Assembly (NCBI RefSeq): GCF_012935695.1
Contig: NZ_CP052859.1
Span: forward strand, 2,087,001 to 2,151,000
Source: Pseudomonas sp. ADAK18
Lineage (GTDB): Bacteria; Pseudomonadota; Gammaproteobacteria; Pseudomonadales; Pseudomonadaceae
Direction of reading: 5' to 3'
DNA length: 64,000 nucleotides
Below, piece after piece: positions 1 to 9,305 of this stretch. Made by a program: the position numbers and the translations under genes. Below the pieces are notes generated by a model. It ran no database searches. It saw only the letters and a program-made list of their open reading frames with translations, and was not told the DNA's origin. Position 1 is the first letter of the stretch; each line of letters starts with the position of its first letter.

Positions 1-792
1 TTCGATGGAGCTGTCTACCACGGCCAGGTTTTTGCCGTTGTAGAGGGTGTCGAGCACAGTGACTTCAAGTGAGGCGCTGTTGGTGATCGCGGCTTCCCCC
101 GGTTCCAGGTACACCTGCACGTCGTACTTTTGCGAGAACGCTTTGAGGCGCTGGCAGAAGGCGTCGATGGCATAGCCTTCACCGGTGAAGTGGATGCCGC
201 CGCCGAGGCTGACCCAGTTAACCTTGTGCAGCAGCGCGCCGAAGCGTTCTTCGATGGTGTTGAGCATCTGGTCGAACAGGCCGAAGTCGGCGTTCTCGCA
301 GTTGTTGTGGAACATGAAGCCAGAGATTTGCTCGATCACGGCTTCGATCTTCACCGGGTCCCATTCGCCCAGGCGGCTGAACGGGCGCGCCGGGTCGGCC
401 AGCAGGTAGTCGGAGCTGCTCACTTGCGGGTTGACGCGCAGGCCGCGGGTCTTGCCTTCGCTGCGCTCGGCAAAGCGTTGCAGTTGGCTAATGGAGTTGA
501 AGATGATCTTGTCGCAGTTATCGAGCATCTCCTCGATCTCATCGTCGGCCCAGGCCACGCTGTAGGCATGGGCTTCACCCTCGAACTTCTGCCGGCCGAG
601 CTTGAGCTCATAGAGCGACGAAGACGTGGTGCCGTCCATGTACTCCTGCATCAGGTCGAACACCGACCAGGTGGCGAAGCACTTGAGCGCCAGCAGGGCC
701 TTGGCCCCGGACTGTTCGCGCACGTAGGCGATCTTCTGCATGTTGACCAGAAGCTTCTGTTTGTCGATGAGGTAGTACGGCGTTTTGATCAT
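1..792 (-). CDS. nspC: Carboxynorspermidine decarboxylase (3' end outside window)
   Basis: PLP-dependent decarboxylase that makes norspermidine or spermidine from the carboxylated precursor, a cytoplasmic polyamine-synthesis step. The 264 visible codons start at the ATG at 792 (MIKTPYYLIDKQKLL) and run off the left edge; the family is about 365 residues, so roughly 100 C-terminal residues are missing. K37 in LLALKCFATW is the expected PLP lysine, SLGGGIHFTG is the phosphate-binding glycine loop, and YLEPGEAA is typical of the alanine-racemase-fold group. The partner carboxynorspermidine synthase usually lies beside it and is presumably off the left edge. Confidence 0.93.
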   Translation of the reverse strand, partial: MIKTPYYLIDKQKLLVNMQKIAYVREQSGAKALLALKCFATWSVFDLMQEYMDGTTSSSLYELKLGRQKFEGEAHAYSVAWADDEIEEMLDNCDKIIFNSISQLQRFAERSEGKTRGLRVNPQVSSSDYLLADPARPFSRLGEWDPVKIEAVIEQISGFMFHNNCENADFGLFDQMLNTIEERFGALLHKVNWVSLGGGIHFTGEGYAIDAFCQRLKAFSQKYDVQVYLEPGEAAITNSASLEVTVLDTLYNGKNLAVVDSSIE

Positions 793-1020
793 TTTCAGAG
801 CCTCCGACGGTGCCTGCCAAAAAAGGACACGCATTGTGCCCGCACTTGGTTCAGATCGAAAGGTTAGTGAGCGGATTTTGCGGGCCCAGCTATAAGCTGG
901 CCTGAAAATATGACATCTCGTGGGTCAACGTGCCCACGAAAGACATACTCGCCAGCGCGACTGAGGAAGGGCTTGTCGCCTGATGTTGAAACACAGAACT
1001 ATCAGGCAACAACGATCCCC

Positions 1021-1130
1021 TGTGGGAGCCGTCGAGCTTTAGCGAGGCCGCGATAGCGGTGTGTCAGGCAACATCTTTATTGGCTGTGCCGACGCCTTCG
1101 CGGCCTCGCTAAAGCTCGACGGCTCCCACA
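1021..1130. repeat. 32-bp perfect inverted repeat (REP-like)
   Basis: The arm at 1021-1052 is the exact reverse complement of the arm at 1099-1130, separated by 46 bp. The arms begin tgtgggagccgtcgagcttt. Such sequences are scattered in many copies between genes of fluorescent pseudomonads; copy number here cannot be counted. The rest of the 793-1148 gap shows no convincing gene. Confidence 0.8.
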
Positions 1131-1148
1131 TCCGACTTGCGCAATATT

Positions 1149-1640
1149 TCACAAGGAGCTCGGCCGGGCTCCCAAGGATCTGGCGTGCGTTGCGTGCTCG
1201 TCTTGTATCAGCTCAAACCCGCAGCGCAGGTAAAATGCTGCACCCTCGGGCGTATCCGTGGACAGGCGCACGACGCGAAACTGCCGGGATGCATGTTCAA
1301 GAAGCTGCCCGACCAGTGCGTTTCCAATGTTGCGACCTCTTGAGGCCCGTGCGACATACACCCTGCGTAGCCTGCCAACGTCGGGCCCGGCATAAGGGTC
1401 ATATGACAAACCGCCAACGGCGACCAACTTTCCACTGTCGATGACGCCCAAAAGACACTCACCGGTGCGCTCGAAACGGTTGGCCCCGCTTTCCCACTCT
1501 GCAATCAGCCGCGTCAGAAACCTGAATCCTTCAGCAACCGCGTCTGCTTCCAGTGCCCAAATTGCTTTGGGCAACGCTGAGAGTTTGCGTATCGACAATC
1601 CGTCCGTTGCTTTAGCCACTGTGTATTGACTCAATCCCAT
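1149..1640 (-). CDS. GNAT-family N-acetyltransferase
   Basis: Predicted 163-residue cytoplasmic acetyl-CoA-dependent acetyltransferase, acceptor unknown. The GNAT core is visible as LRRVYVARASRGRNIGNALV (strand 4, then the pyrophosphate-binding loop, here RGRNIG instead of the usual Q/RxxGxG/A), followed by RLSTDTPEGAAFYLRCGFEL near the C-terminus. The ATG at 1640 is preferred over the TTG two codons upstream; neither has a good ribosome site. It sits alone between an inverted repeat and the polyamine-type module. Confidence 0.8.
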   Translation of the reverse strand: MGLSQYTVAKATDGLSIRKLSALPKAIWALEADAVAEGFRFLTRLIAEWESGANRFERTGECLLGVIDSGKLVAVGGLSYDPYAGPDVGRLRRVYVARASRGRNIGNALVGQLLEHASRQFRVVRLSTDTPEGAAFYLRCGFELIQDEHATHARSLGARPSSL

Positions 1641-1673
1641 GCTCAATGGGGTGACTATAACGTTCTCTCGGTG

Positions 1674-2762
1674 TTACGTATTGGTCTTCAGCTTCGTCCA
1701 CAACCGCGTCGCCAACCGCGCGATCGCCGGTGGCAGGTCCTCGACGATGAACAGCTTGTCCATCACGCTTTTGGGCGGGTAAATCGCCAGGTCCTGCTTC
1801 ACCGCCGGGGTGACGTATTCATCCGCCGCGCTGTTGGGGTTGGCGTAATGAATGCTGTTGCTGATATTGGCAATCACCTTCGGCTCAAGCAGGTAGTTCA
1901 TATACGCATAGCCATTCTTCTCATGGGGCGCGCCCTTGGGCATTACCATCATGTCCAGCCACAGGGTTGAGCCTTCGTCAGGAATCGAATAGGCAATCTC
2001 GATGCCATTCTTGGCTTCCTTGGCGCTGGCCGCCGCTTGCACCACATCACCGTTAAAACCAATCACCGCGCAGATGTTGCCGTTGGCCAGGTCGCTGATG
2101 TACTTGGAGGCGTGGAAGTACTGGACGTAAGGCCGGATCTTGAGCAGTGCCTGCTCGGCCTTTTTATAGTCGGCGGGTTCGTGGCTGTGGTGGGGCAGGC
2201 CGAGGTAGTTGAGGGTGATGGGCAGGATCTGCGTCGGGTTGTCGATGATTGCCACGCCGCAGGCACTGAGTTTCTTGATGTTGTTTTCGTCAAAAAACAG
2301 GCTCCAGGAGCGGGTGACGTCGGTATTGCCGAAGATTGCCTTGATCTTCTCGACGTTGTAGCCGATCCCCGCCGTGCCCCACATATAAGGGAGGCCGTAT
2401 TGGTTACCGGGGTCGTTGGTCTCAAGCTTTTTCATCAGCACCGGGTCCAGGTTCTTCCAGTTGGGCAACTGGCTTCGGTCCAGCTTCTGGATGGCGCCGG
2501 CCTTGATCAGTCTGGACAGGAAATGGTTGGACGGGCTGACGACGTCATAACCGGTGTTGCCGGTCATCAGTTTTGACTCCAGGACTTCGTTGCTGTCATG
2601 GATGTCGTAAGTGGCCTTGATCCCGGTTGCCTTGGTAAAACTGGGAAGGGTGTCGTCGGCGATGTAGCCGTTCCAGTTGGAAATATTCACGGCTTCGTCG
2701 GCATAACTGGCTGACGAAAACGCGGCGAGCAATACCGCCAGGGACAGACTGTTGATGTGCAT
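1674..2762 (-). CDS. Polyamine-type ABC transporter periplasmic binding protein
   Basis: 362-residue extracellular solute-binding protein of the PotD/PotF (spermidine/putrescine) family. It has an N-terminal signal peptide ending near ASYADEA and then VNISNWNGYIADD, the conserved opening of PotF-type proteins. The ATG at 2762 has AAAGGTGA a few bases upstream; a GTG nine bases earlier is less likely. The gene follows the FAD oxidase on the same strand after about 30 bp, so the two are probably one transcript. No ATPase or permease lies nearby, so this is an orphan binding protein or one that feeds a distant transporter. Ligand assignment is inference. Confidence 0.88.
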   Translation of the reverse strand: MHINSLSLAVLLAAFSSASYADEAVNISNWNGYIADDTLPSFTKATGIKATYDIHDSNEVLESKLMTGNTGYDVVSPSNHFLSRLIKAGAIQKLDRSQLPNWKNLDPVLMKKLETNDPGNQYGLPYMWGTAGIGYNVEKIKAIFGNTDVTRSWSLFFDENNIKKLSACGVAIIDNPTQILPITLNYLGLPHHSHEPADYKKAEQALLKIRPYVQYFHASKYISDLANGNICAVIGFNGDVVQAAASAKEAKNGIEIAYSIPDEGSTLWLDMMVMPKGAPHEKNGYAYMNYLLEPKVIANISNSIHYANPNSAADEYVTPAVKQDLAIYPPKSVMDKLFIVEDLPPAIARLATRLWTKLKTNT

Positions 2763-2792
2763 TTCAATCACCTTTGTTGAGGTTTTTTTGTT

Positions 2793-4094
2793 CTAGATTT
2801 CTGTCCGGGCCCGGCCCGTTTCCACGCGCATGCGCAACAGGGCGCCGATGTCAAAGAAGGGGCGCGGCGGGAGCCAGCCGGGTTGGGCCCGGTGCATCAC
2901 CGACTGCAAGAGCGGCGAATCGCCTCCCGATGCCCACTCCGCCAGCAACCGGCCCCATAACGTGCCGCGCGCAACGCCCGAGCCATTGCAGCCGGCGATG
3001 GCGTACAGGTTGTTCTCGACTTTCGCGAAATAGGGTTGCCCGCTGCGGGATGCGCTTAAATGCCCGGTCCAGGTGTAGTGGATGTCTTGCTCGGTCAGCC
3101 ATGGAAAACGTCGCTGCAAGCCGAGCACATGGTGCTGCCGACGGTGCAACAGATCGCTGCTGGACAGGTCCTTGGTGCGGTATTCCGCTGTGTTACGGAT
3201 CATCACGCGCCGATCCGGCGTCAGGCGCACCGTTGCGCCGAGTGGCCGAGTGGACAGCACTCCCCAGGGCTCTACGCTGCCGATACTGCGGAACTCCTCG
3301 TCACTGAGAGGGCGGGTGAGGCTGGCGCTCAACTCCATCGGGAAGGTGGCACTGTCATCCAGGCCCACACGTGGGATGAAGGCGTTCAGGCATACCAGGA
3401 CCCGTCCGGCCTCGATACTGGCGTCAAGACCGGTGGCACGAATCCCGCCACTGGCGGTGCGCTCAAGGCGGGTGATATCGGTGTTTTCAAACAGGCTCAC
3501 GTTGGCTGGCAAGGCCTTCAACAAGCCTTTGACGTACTTGGCCGGTTGCAGCAAGGCGTTGCCATTGCCGCACCAGATCGCGGCCTGGTAATGCTCGGTG
3601 CCCAGGGTTTTGTGCAATGGTTCGCCTTGCAGGAAGTGTGCAGAGGCGCCGACCGCCTGCAGCGTCGCCAGTTTGGCATCGACGTGGTCGAGCTTCTCAG
3701 GATCGTGCACGGCAAAAAAATAGCCGCTGTCCCGGAAATCACAGGCAATGCCATGCAGGGCGATGCGTTGGCGCACTTCGTCGCTGGCTGCCCGGGAAAT
3801 CGAGGTGTCGATTTCAAAACCGGCAAACCCTGGACGCCCCATCAGTTCATCGACGGCTGGATGCTCATGAGCAACCACAAAACCCGAATTGCGCGCTGAG
3901 GCGCCCTGGGCTGCGTGTTGACGGTCGACGATCACGATACGTGCCTGGGGGTGCATGTGCGCCAAACTGTGTGCGGCACACAGTCCGGTAATCCCGGCGC
4001 CGATCACCAGCCAGTCGGCTTTCTGCACGCCTGTCAGTCGATCCCGGGCGGGGAGGCTGTCAGTCTGGGCAATCCAGCCACATACGTTTTCCAT
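2793..4094 (-). CDS. FAD-dependent amine/D-amino-acid oxidase (PuuB-like)
   Basis: 433-residue oxidoreductase of the DAO family that includes gamma-glutamylputrescine oxidase. DWLVIGAGITGLCAAHSLA is the N-terminal dinucleotide-binding motif (GxGxxG with VDR following), and ASARNSGFVVAHEHPAVDEL matches the substrate-side region of PuuB-like enzymes. AIAGCNGSGVARGTLWGRLL near the C-terminus is the second FAD-contact segment. ATG at 4094 with GAGG seven bases upstream. It lies upstream of a polyamine-type binding protein and opposite a LysR gene, which suggests uptake plus oxidation of an amine. The exact substrate is unknown. Confidence 0.87.
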   Translation of the reverse strand: MENVCGWIAQTDSLPARDRLTGVQKADWLVIGAGITGLCAAHSLAHMHPQARIVIVDRQHAAQGASARNSGFVVAHEHPAVDELMGRPGFAGFEIDTSISRAASDEVRQRIALHGIACDFRDSGYFFAVHDPEKLDHVDAKLATLQAVGASAHFLQGEPLHKTLGTEHYQAAIWCGNGNALLQPAKYVKGLLKALPANVSLFENTDITRLERTASGGIRATGLDASIEAGRVLVCLNAFIPRVGLDDSATFPMELSASLTRPLSDEEFRSIGSVEPWGVLSTRPLGATVRLTPDRRVMIRNTAEYRTKDLSSSDLLHRRQHHVLGLQRRFPWLTEQDIHYTWTGHLSASRSGQPYFAKVENNLYAIAGCNGSGVARGTLWGRLLAEWASGGDSPLLQSVMHRAQPGWLPPRPFFDIGALLRMRVETGRARTEI

Positions 4095-4211
4095 GAGGTA
4101 CCTCGGCTGTATGCATTGTTCGCATGGTTGAGTTTTTTCTATAGCTGGAATTTATAGGGGCTGTGGTGATACAACCAACGTTATAAAATCATCCAGCTAT
4201 TCGGAAAACGC

Positions 4212-5105
4212 ATGGATAACACCCGCCACGTTCCCTCGCTGCAGGGTTTGCAGGCCTTGGTTGAAGTCAGCGACTGCGCCAGCTTCACCCTGGCGGCGCA
4301 GAAGCTATGCCTGACCCAGAGTGCGGTTAGCCGAAAGATCCAGCAGTTGGAGAGTCACTTCGGTGTGCCGATGTTTGTCAGGACCAGTCGCAGCCTGCGG
4401 CTGACGGCCGAAGGCGAGCAAGTACTGACCAGCGCGCGGAGCATCCTGGCGCAACTGAAGGTGCTGGAAGATCGCCTGTCGCCGCACAAGCGCCCGTTTC
4501 GCATCCGCCTGCATGTGTCGCTGGCGGTGCGCTGGTTGCTGCCCAAACTCAGCGACTTTTATCGCCGCCATCCGGATGTTTCGCTGGCGATCGAGACCGT
4601 TGCCACCGAGGTTGTCGAGCCTGCCAGTGACAGTGATGCGTATATCCGTTACCTGCCCCAACCTGCCCGTGATCCAGGCAGCCTGAGCTTGTTCCAGGAA
4701 GCCTTGGTGCCGGTCTGCGCTCCCGGGCTTGGACCATTGGCGTCGGTGGAGGATCTCGTGCGCTTTGCGCTGCTGCATCGTTCGGCAGACAAGCAGGATT
4801 GGATGACCTGGCTGGCAGCCAACGGTGCCAGGTCACTGGAGGCTTACCGGCATATTCCCTTCAATCTTGATGAGCTGGCGCTTGATGCGGCCGCACGCGG
4901 GCTTGGGGTGGCGATGACGGACATGACGCTGGCAGCGGAGTCGATCGAGCGTGGTCTACTGGTGGTGCCGTTTGGCCGCCCTTTGCAGACGGGCGGCGTG
5001 TATTCGTTGTGCCTGCAACCCTCGGCGGCGTCCCATCCGGCGTGTTCGGTGGTCATGCAGTGGTTCGCTCAGCAAGCGCAGCACAACGTTTCCCTGCCGT
5101 GCTAA
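4212..5105 (+). CDS. LysR-family regulator (GcvA-like), divergent from the oxidase
   Basis: 297-residue LysR transcription factor. The N-terminal winged HTH is clear: SDCASFTLAAQKLCLTQSAV, SRKIQQLESHFGVPMFVR and LRLTAEGEQVL. The effector domain resembles the GcvA group (FRIRLHVSLAVRWLLPKLSD, then FNLDELALDAAARGLGVAM). It is transcribed away from the oxidase and binding-protein pair with a 117-bp shared intergenic region, the usual arrangement for a local activator or repressor. The inducer, probably the amine substrate, is inferred. Confidence 0.92.
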   Translation: MDNTRHVPSLQGLQALVEVSDCASFTLAAQKLCLTQSAVSRKIQQLESHFGVPMFVRTSRSLRLTAEGEQVLTSARSILAQLKVLEDRLSPHKRPFRIRLHVSLAVRWLLPKLSDFYRRHPDVSLAIETVATEVVEPASDSDAYIRYLPQPARDPGSLSLFQEALVPVCAPGLGPLASVEDLVRFALLHRSADKQDWMTWLAANGARSLEAYRHIPFNLDELALDAAARGLGVAMTDMTLAAESIERGLLVVPFGRPLQTGGVYSLCLQPSAASHPACSVVMQWFAQQAQHNVSLPC

Positions 5106-5138
5106 CGTCACGTCTCAAATCACACGCCAAAATCCGCC

Positions 5139-5984
5139 ATGAAAATGCCCGACATAGACGCCATCCAGGCGTTCGTCCTAGTTGCCGAACTCAAGAGTTT
5201 CACCCGTGCCGCCGACGTCATCGGCGGCACTCAGGCGGCAATCAGCCTCAAGATCAAACGCCTGGAAGAAAGCCTCGGTCGCAAGCTGCTGGAACGCACG
5301 CCGCGACAGGTCACCTTGTCGGCCCATGGTCAGGCATTCCTGACCAGTGCCCAGCGCCTGCTGGACAACTATCAGGACGCGCTCAATTGCTTCGGCCAGC
5401 AGAAAAGAACCCTGCGAGTCGGCGTCAGCCATCACATCGTCGGGGCTGATCTCACACTGTGGCTACGGCGTCTGGCGAACACGGATCCGCAGGTGATCGT
5501 TGCCTTTAGCCTGGGTACATCCCGCGACATGCTGGTGAATTACGAGCAAGGCAAGCTGGATGTGGCGATGATCCTGCGCCATGACAACCGCCGCCAGGAC
5601 GGAGAAGTGGTGGGTGTCGAGCGATTTGGCTGGATGGCCTCACAGGAATTTGAACTTCAGCTCGACCGGGCGTTACCGCTGGCGATCCAGCCGGAGCCCT
5701 GCGGCATGCGCAGTATGGTGATGGCGGCGTTGCAGGCGCAGAACCGGCCCTGGGAAGAGGCTTTCGTAGGCAGCGGGATCCTCGCCATTGGCGCGGCAGT
5801 GATGGCCAGGATTGGTATCGGCGCGATGGTGGGGCGCATGGCGCCGAGTGGCTGCGTCGACGTGGAGACGCGCTTCGATCTGCCGCCACTGCCCAATCGT
5901 GACGTGGTGCTCTATACCGCGCAACGGGACGCCCAGGCCAAGGCGCTGATCCGCACCTTGAGCGCCGATATCCCGAGCCTTTGA
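5139..5984 (+). CDS. LysR-family transcriptional regulator
   Basis: 281-residue LysR protein. The HTH is at residues about 5-65 (SFTRAADVIGGTQAAISLKI, KRLEESLGRKLLERTPRQVT), followed by a short effector domain. It starts at ATG 5139 only 33 bp after the previous LysR gene, so the two may be co-transcribed although they are different subfamilies. Two LysR genes in tandem is uncommon. The target is unknown; no divergently placed enzyme gene is adjacent. Confidence 0.9.
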   Translation: MKMPDIDAIQAFVLVAELKSFTRAADVIGGTQAAISLKIKRLEESLGRKLLERTPRQVTLSAHGQAFLTSAQRLLDNYQDALNCFGQQKRTLRVGVSHHIVGADLTLWLRRLANTDPQVIVAFSLGTSRDMLVNYEQGKLDVAMILRHDNRRQDGEVVGVERFGWMASQEFELQLDRALPLAIQPEPCGMRSMVMAALQAQNRPWEEAFVGSGILAIGAAVMARIGIGAMVGRMAPSGCVDVETRFDLPPLPNRDVVLYTAQRDAQAKALIRTLSADIPSL

Positions 5985-5985
5985 A

Positions 5986-6111
5986 CTAGAAGATCAAGCG
6001 CCCGGCCCAGGCCAATAACAGTGCCAGGCTGCCGATGCCCAGGAGGGAGACGAAGAGGGCGGCGAAGTGGATGAACAGGGCGGTCAGCGGCGGTGTCCGG
6101 CGCGATTCCAT
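5986..6111 (-). CDS. 41-residue inner-membrane small protein
   Basis: ATG at 6111 is preceded by AAGGAA at good spacing. The product MESRRTPPLTALFIH... ends in one long hydrophobic helix (about residues 10-37) with a basic N-terminus, so it is a predicted single-span membrane protein. It ends one base after the stop of the convergent LysR gene. The reading frame stays open upstream to 6264 but that extension lacks a ribosome site. Function unknown. Confidence 0.6.
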   Translation of the reverse strand: MESRRTPPLTALFIHFAALFVSLLGIGSLALLLAWAGRLIF

Positions 6112-6235
6112 GGCGGGCTTCCTTGAGTGTCCGGGAAGCAAAAGTATGGGCAGCAGCCCGGCGCACAAACAGACGCTGCGGGCTATTTCAATGATAAGCA
6201 AAATGTAAGGCAAGGCTTGAAGCACTGTTAGGCTG

Positions 6236-6540
6236 CTACTTCCGTAGCCTGTCTTGAGCCTCACCGGGCAAGCGCAAATTCCGGGTCATAAGGCTGGCCC
6301 GACTTGAGCACGGCGTAAACAAAATGCAGCAGCTTGCGAATCGCACACACGTACCGAGCCGATTTTGAGATGGTCGAGCGCCCCTTAGCTGGCCTGAGTC
6401 ATGGCGCTGAGGGTTAAGCCCAGCAGCCGCAACCAGTTTGCGAGGATCGTCGTACTTACGTAGATCGCCCAGCTCGGCCAGCAGCCGCTCAATCCAGACG
6501 GAGCGACAGTCGAGATACAAGCAGCTGTCTAGAGGGAGAC
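6236..6540 (-). pseudogene. IS110-family transposase, C-terminal remnant
   Basis: Reading minus, VWIERLLAELGDLRKYDDPR and KLVAAAGLNPQRHDSGQLRG match the transposase_20 (RuvC-like/helix-hairpin-helix) end of IS110/IS116/IS902 transposases. The frame then breaks: the characteristic end (RKLLHFVYAVLKSGQPYDPE then FALAR and stop) is present but in a different frame. The first two thirds of the gene are missing. No transposase function is expected. It marks an old insertion between a LysR and a TetR gene. Confidence 0.75.
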
Positions 6541-7179
6541 CTAGGGGGTGACGCCGCGCAGCACCAGGTCACTGATAAACCCTAGCCAATCCTTTTGCTG
6601 GCTTTTGTTCGCCAGATCTTCCCCGAGAAATGAACTAAGGGTGTGCTGGTTGGAGTTGTAGAAGTAACACAGCGAGGCAATCATCAAATACACGTGCTTG
6701 ATGTCGACGTCCTCGCGAAATAGCCCCTGAAGCTGACCGGCCTCGATAATCGGCCGAAGCACCCCAACCGCTTCACCGGACAACCGGCGCAGTTCGCCGG
6801 ACTGCTTGGCATGCTTGCCCTTGTGCAGATTTTCGATGCTGAGGATGGCGACGAACTCGGGATGCTTGACGTAATAGTTCCAGATAAACGCCACCAGGTC
6901 TTGCAACGCCTGGACCGGCGCACTCAGGTCGAGCTTTAGCTTGCCTTCGGCCTTGTTGAACTGCTCGTAGGTGTGCTCCAGCACGCAGACAAACAGATGC
7001 TCCTTGCTGCCGAAGTAGTAATAGAGCATGCGGTCGTTGGAGTCGGCTTCTCGGGAGATGCTGTCCACCCGCCCGCCAGAGTAGCCGTCACGGGTGAAGA
7101 CCTTGATCGCCGCCTGGAGAATCCGCGCGCGCGTCTGGTCGGCTTGCTGGGCGCGAATGCCGGTCTTCTTGATCACCAT
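6541..7179 (-). CDS. TetR-family transcriptional regulator
   Basis: 212-residue regulator from the ATG at 7179 (MVIKKTGIRAQQADQTRARI); the frame is open further upstream but that part is not TetR-like. The HTH runs over RILQAAIKVFTRDGYSGGRV to SNDRMLYYYFGSKEHLFVCV. The ligand-binding domain is of the type with IWNYYVKHPEFVAILSIENL (TetR_C_like, RutR-type neighbours). It is divergent from the gamma-glutamyltransferase gene, 161 bp away, and could control it; this is inference. Confidence 0.88.
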   Translation of the reverse strand: MVIKKTGIRAQQADQTRARILQAAIKVFTRDGYSGGRVDSISREADSNDRMLYYYFGSKEHLFVCVLEHTYEQFNKAEGKLKLDLSAPVQALQDLVAFIWNYYVKHPEFVAILSIENLHKGKHAKQSGELRRLSGEAVGVLRPIIEAGQLQGLFREDVDIKHVYLMIASLCYFYNSNQHTLSSFLGEDLANKSQQKDWLGFISDLVLRGVTP

Positions 7180-7340
7180 CGGGGCTGTGTCCTGCACGGC
7201 GTAAAGGCCGCGAATATAGCATGGGCCTGATTGGGGCCGTTCCGTCACCGACAGGCTCTGTCATAAAAACGCCATGGTGCTTGGGCATTGGATCCTGGAA
7301 GGGCTACTTTTAACGCTTCAAATAACTAGAGTATCCACGG

Positions 7341-9065
7341 ATGAACTACCAACCCTTTACCCGAACATTGATAGCCACGGCGCTGGTGCTGACCGTCAGC
7401 GGTGTGCAGGCGGCGTCCCAGGCCCCGGTGGGTGGCGAAAACGGCATGGTAGTCACGGCCCAGCACCTGGCGACCCATGTTGGCGTCGATGTGCTCAAGG
7501 CTGGCGGCAACGCCGTGGATGCGGCGGTGGCAGTGGGTTATGCCCTGGCCGTGGTTTACCCGGCCGCCGGTAACCTGGGCGGTGGTGGCTTCATGACCGT
7601 CCAATTGGCAGATGGGCGCAAGACCTTCCTCGACTTCCGCGAAAAAGCCCCGTTGGCGGCCACTGCCGACATGTACCTGGACAAGGCAGGCAATGTCGTC
7701 CCCGACCTGAGTTCCAAAGGGCACCTGGCCGTTGGCGTACCTGGTACTGTGTCGGGCATGGAGTTGGCCCTGAGCAAATACGGCACCCTCAAACGTGCTC
7801 AGGTGATTGCCCCAGCCATCAAGCTGGCGGAAAGCGGCTTCGAACTGGAGCAGGGTGATATCGACCTGCTGCACACCGCCACCGACGAATTCAAAAAGGA
7901 CCAGGACCTGCGCGGGATCTTCCTGCACAACGGCGAGCCGATGCAGGTTGGCCAGAAACTGGTGCAGAAAGACCTGGCAAAAACCCTGCGGGAAATCTCC
8001 GCCAAGGGTACCGACGGCTTCTACAAGGGCTGGGTGGCCAAGTCGATTGTCGACTCCAGCCAGGCCGGCAAAGGCATTATCACCCAGGCTGACCTGGACA
8101 AGTACAAAACCCGCGAACTGGCGCCCATCGAGTGCGACTACCGTGGTTACCACGTAGTCTCCGCGCCGCCACCGAGCTCCGGCGGTGTGGTGATCTGCGA
8201 GATCATGAACATCCTTGAAGGCTACCCGATGGCCGAACTGGGCTATCACTCGGCCCAAGGGCTGCACTATCAGATCGAGGCCATGCGTCACGCGTACGTC
8301 GACCGCAACAGTTACCTCGGTGACCCGGACTTCGTGAAGAATCCGGTCGCCCACCTGCTGGACAAGGACTACGCCGCCAAACTGCGGGCCGCCATCGCGC
8401 CGCAAAAAGCCGGGATTTCCCAGGACATCAAGCCCGGCGTCTCTCCCCATGAAGGCAACAACACCACCCACTATTCCATCGTCGACAAGTGGGGCAACGC
8501 GGTGTCGGTGACCTACACCCTCAACGACTGGTTCGGTGCCGGCGTTATGGCCAGCAAGACCGGGGTAATCCTCAACGACGAGATGGACGACTTCACCTCC
8601 AAGATCGGCGTGCCGAACATGTACGGTTTAGTCCAGGGCGAAGCCAACGCCATCGCCCCGGGCAAAACCCCGCTGTCGTCCATGAGCCCGACCATCGTCA
8701 CCAAGGATGGCAAGGCCGTGATGGTGGTCGGTACGCCCGGTGGCAGCCGCATCATTACCGCCACCTTGCTGACCATCCTCAATGTCATCGACTACAAGAT
8801 GAACATTCAGGAGGCCGTGGATGCACCGCGCTTCCACCAGCAATGGCTGCCTGAGGCGACCAATATCGAGACGTTTGCCCTGAGTCCCGACACTCAGAAA
8901 ATCCTCGAAGGCTGGGGCCACACGTTTGCAGGTCCTCAGGATGCCAACCACCTGGCGGCAATTCTGGTCGGCGCACCGTCCCTGGATGGCAAGCCGGTGG
9001 GCAAAAACCGCTTCTATGGCGCTAACGACCCACGGCGCAATACGGGATTGTCCTTGGGTTATTAA
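7341..9065 (+). CDS. ggt: Gamma-glutamyltransferase (glutathione hydrolase)
   Basis: 574-residue periplasmic N-terminal-nucleophile hydrolase that cleaves or transfers the gamma-glutamyl group of glutathione. A signal peptide (IATALVLTVSGVQAASQAP) precedes the mature enzyme. Autoprocessing is expected at NNTTHYSIVDKWGNAVSVTY; T375, the first Thr of TTHYS, is the nucleophile and new N-terminus of the small subunit. GTPGGSRIITATLLTILNVI is the conserved oxyanion/glycine region. It is a stand-alone gene divergent from a TetR gene. Confidence 0.95.
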   Translation: MNYQPFTRTLIATALVLTVSGVQAASQAPVGGENGMVVTAQHLATHVGVDVLKAGGNAVDAAVAVGYALAVVYPAAGNLGGGGFMTVQLADGRKTFLDFREKAPLAATADMYLDKAGNVVPDLSSKGHLAVGVPGTVSGMELALSKYGTLKRAQVIAPAIKLAESGFELEQGDIDLLHTATDEFKKDQDLRGIFLHNGEPMQVGQKLVQKDLAKTLREISAKGTDGFYKGWVAKSIVDSSQAGKGIITQADLDKYKTRELAPIECDYRGYHVVSAPPPSSGGVVICEIMNILEGYPMAELGYHSAQGLHYQIEAMRHAYVDRNSYLGDPDFVKNPVAHLLDKDYAAKLRAAIAPQKAGISQDIKPGVSPHEGNNTTHYSIVDKWGNAVSVTYTLNDWFGAGVMASKTGVILNDEMDDFTSKIGVPNMYGLVQGEANAIAPGKTPLSSMSPTIVTKDGKAVMVVGTPGGSRIITATLLTILNVIDYKMNIQEAVDAPRFHQQWLPEATNIETFALSPDTQKILEGWGHTFAGPQDANHLAAILVGAPSLDGKPVGKNRFYGANDPRRNTGLSLGY

Positions 9066-9145
9066 GGCCGCCGAGCGTAGGGGCGAGGATGCTCGCTCCT
9101 ACAATATCCGCGCTTTGCAGCGGAATATTTTTTGAAATCAAGGGG

Positions 9146-9174
9146 TTGCAAGCCTCGGCAAATGAGTACATAAT
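9146..9174 (+). promoter_or_regulatory. Possible sigma-70 promoter upstream of tRNA-Cys
   Basis: TTGCAA (9146-9151) and CATAAT (9169-9174) are separated by 17 bp on the strand of the tRNA. The distance to the mature tRNA is about 130 bp, so a processed 5' leader would be needed; a nearer promoter is possible. Confidence 0.4.
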
Positions 9175-9305
9175 TGCGCCCATCGAACGCACTGAAGCAG
9201 AAAAAACTTCAATGTTTTCAATGATATAGAGTGGTGGCAGGTTTTACGTAGCCCACTCAAGTTTGTATGCGGTGAGTGTCAGCTTTAGGGACATTGACCG
9301 TTTGA

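Noticed and set aside
3060..3899. 279-codon plus-strand frame across the FAD oxidase
   Set aside because: Antisense to a gene with clear FAD motifs.
7326..8471. Long open frame (381 codons) on the minus strand across the gamma-glutamyltransferase gene
   Set aside because: It is antisense to a clearly real gene with intact catalytic motifs; long shadow frames are expected at this GC content.
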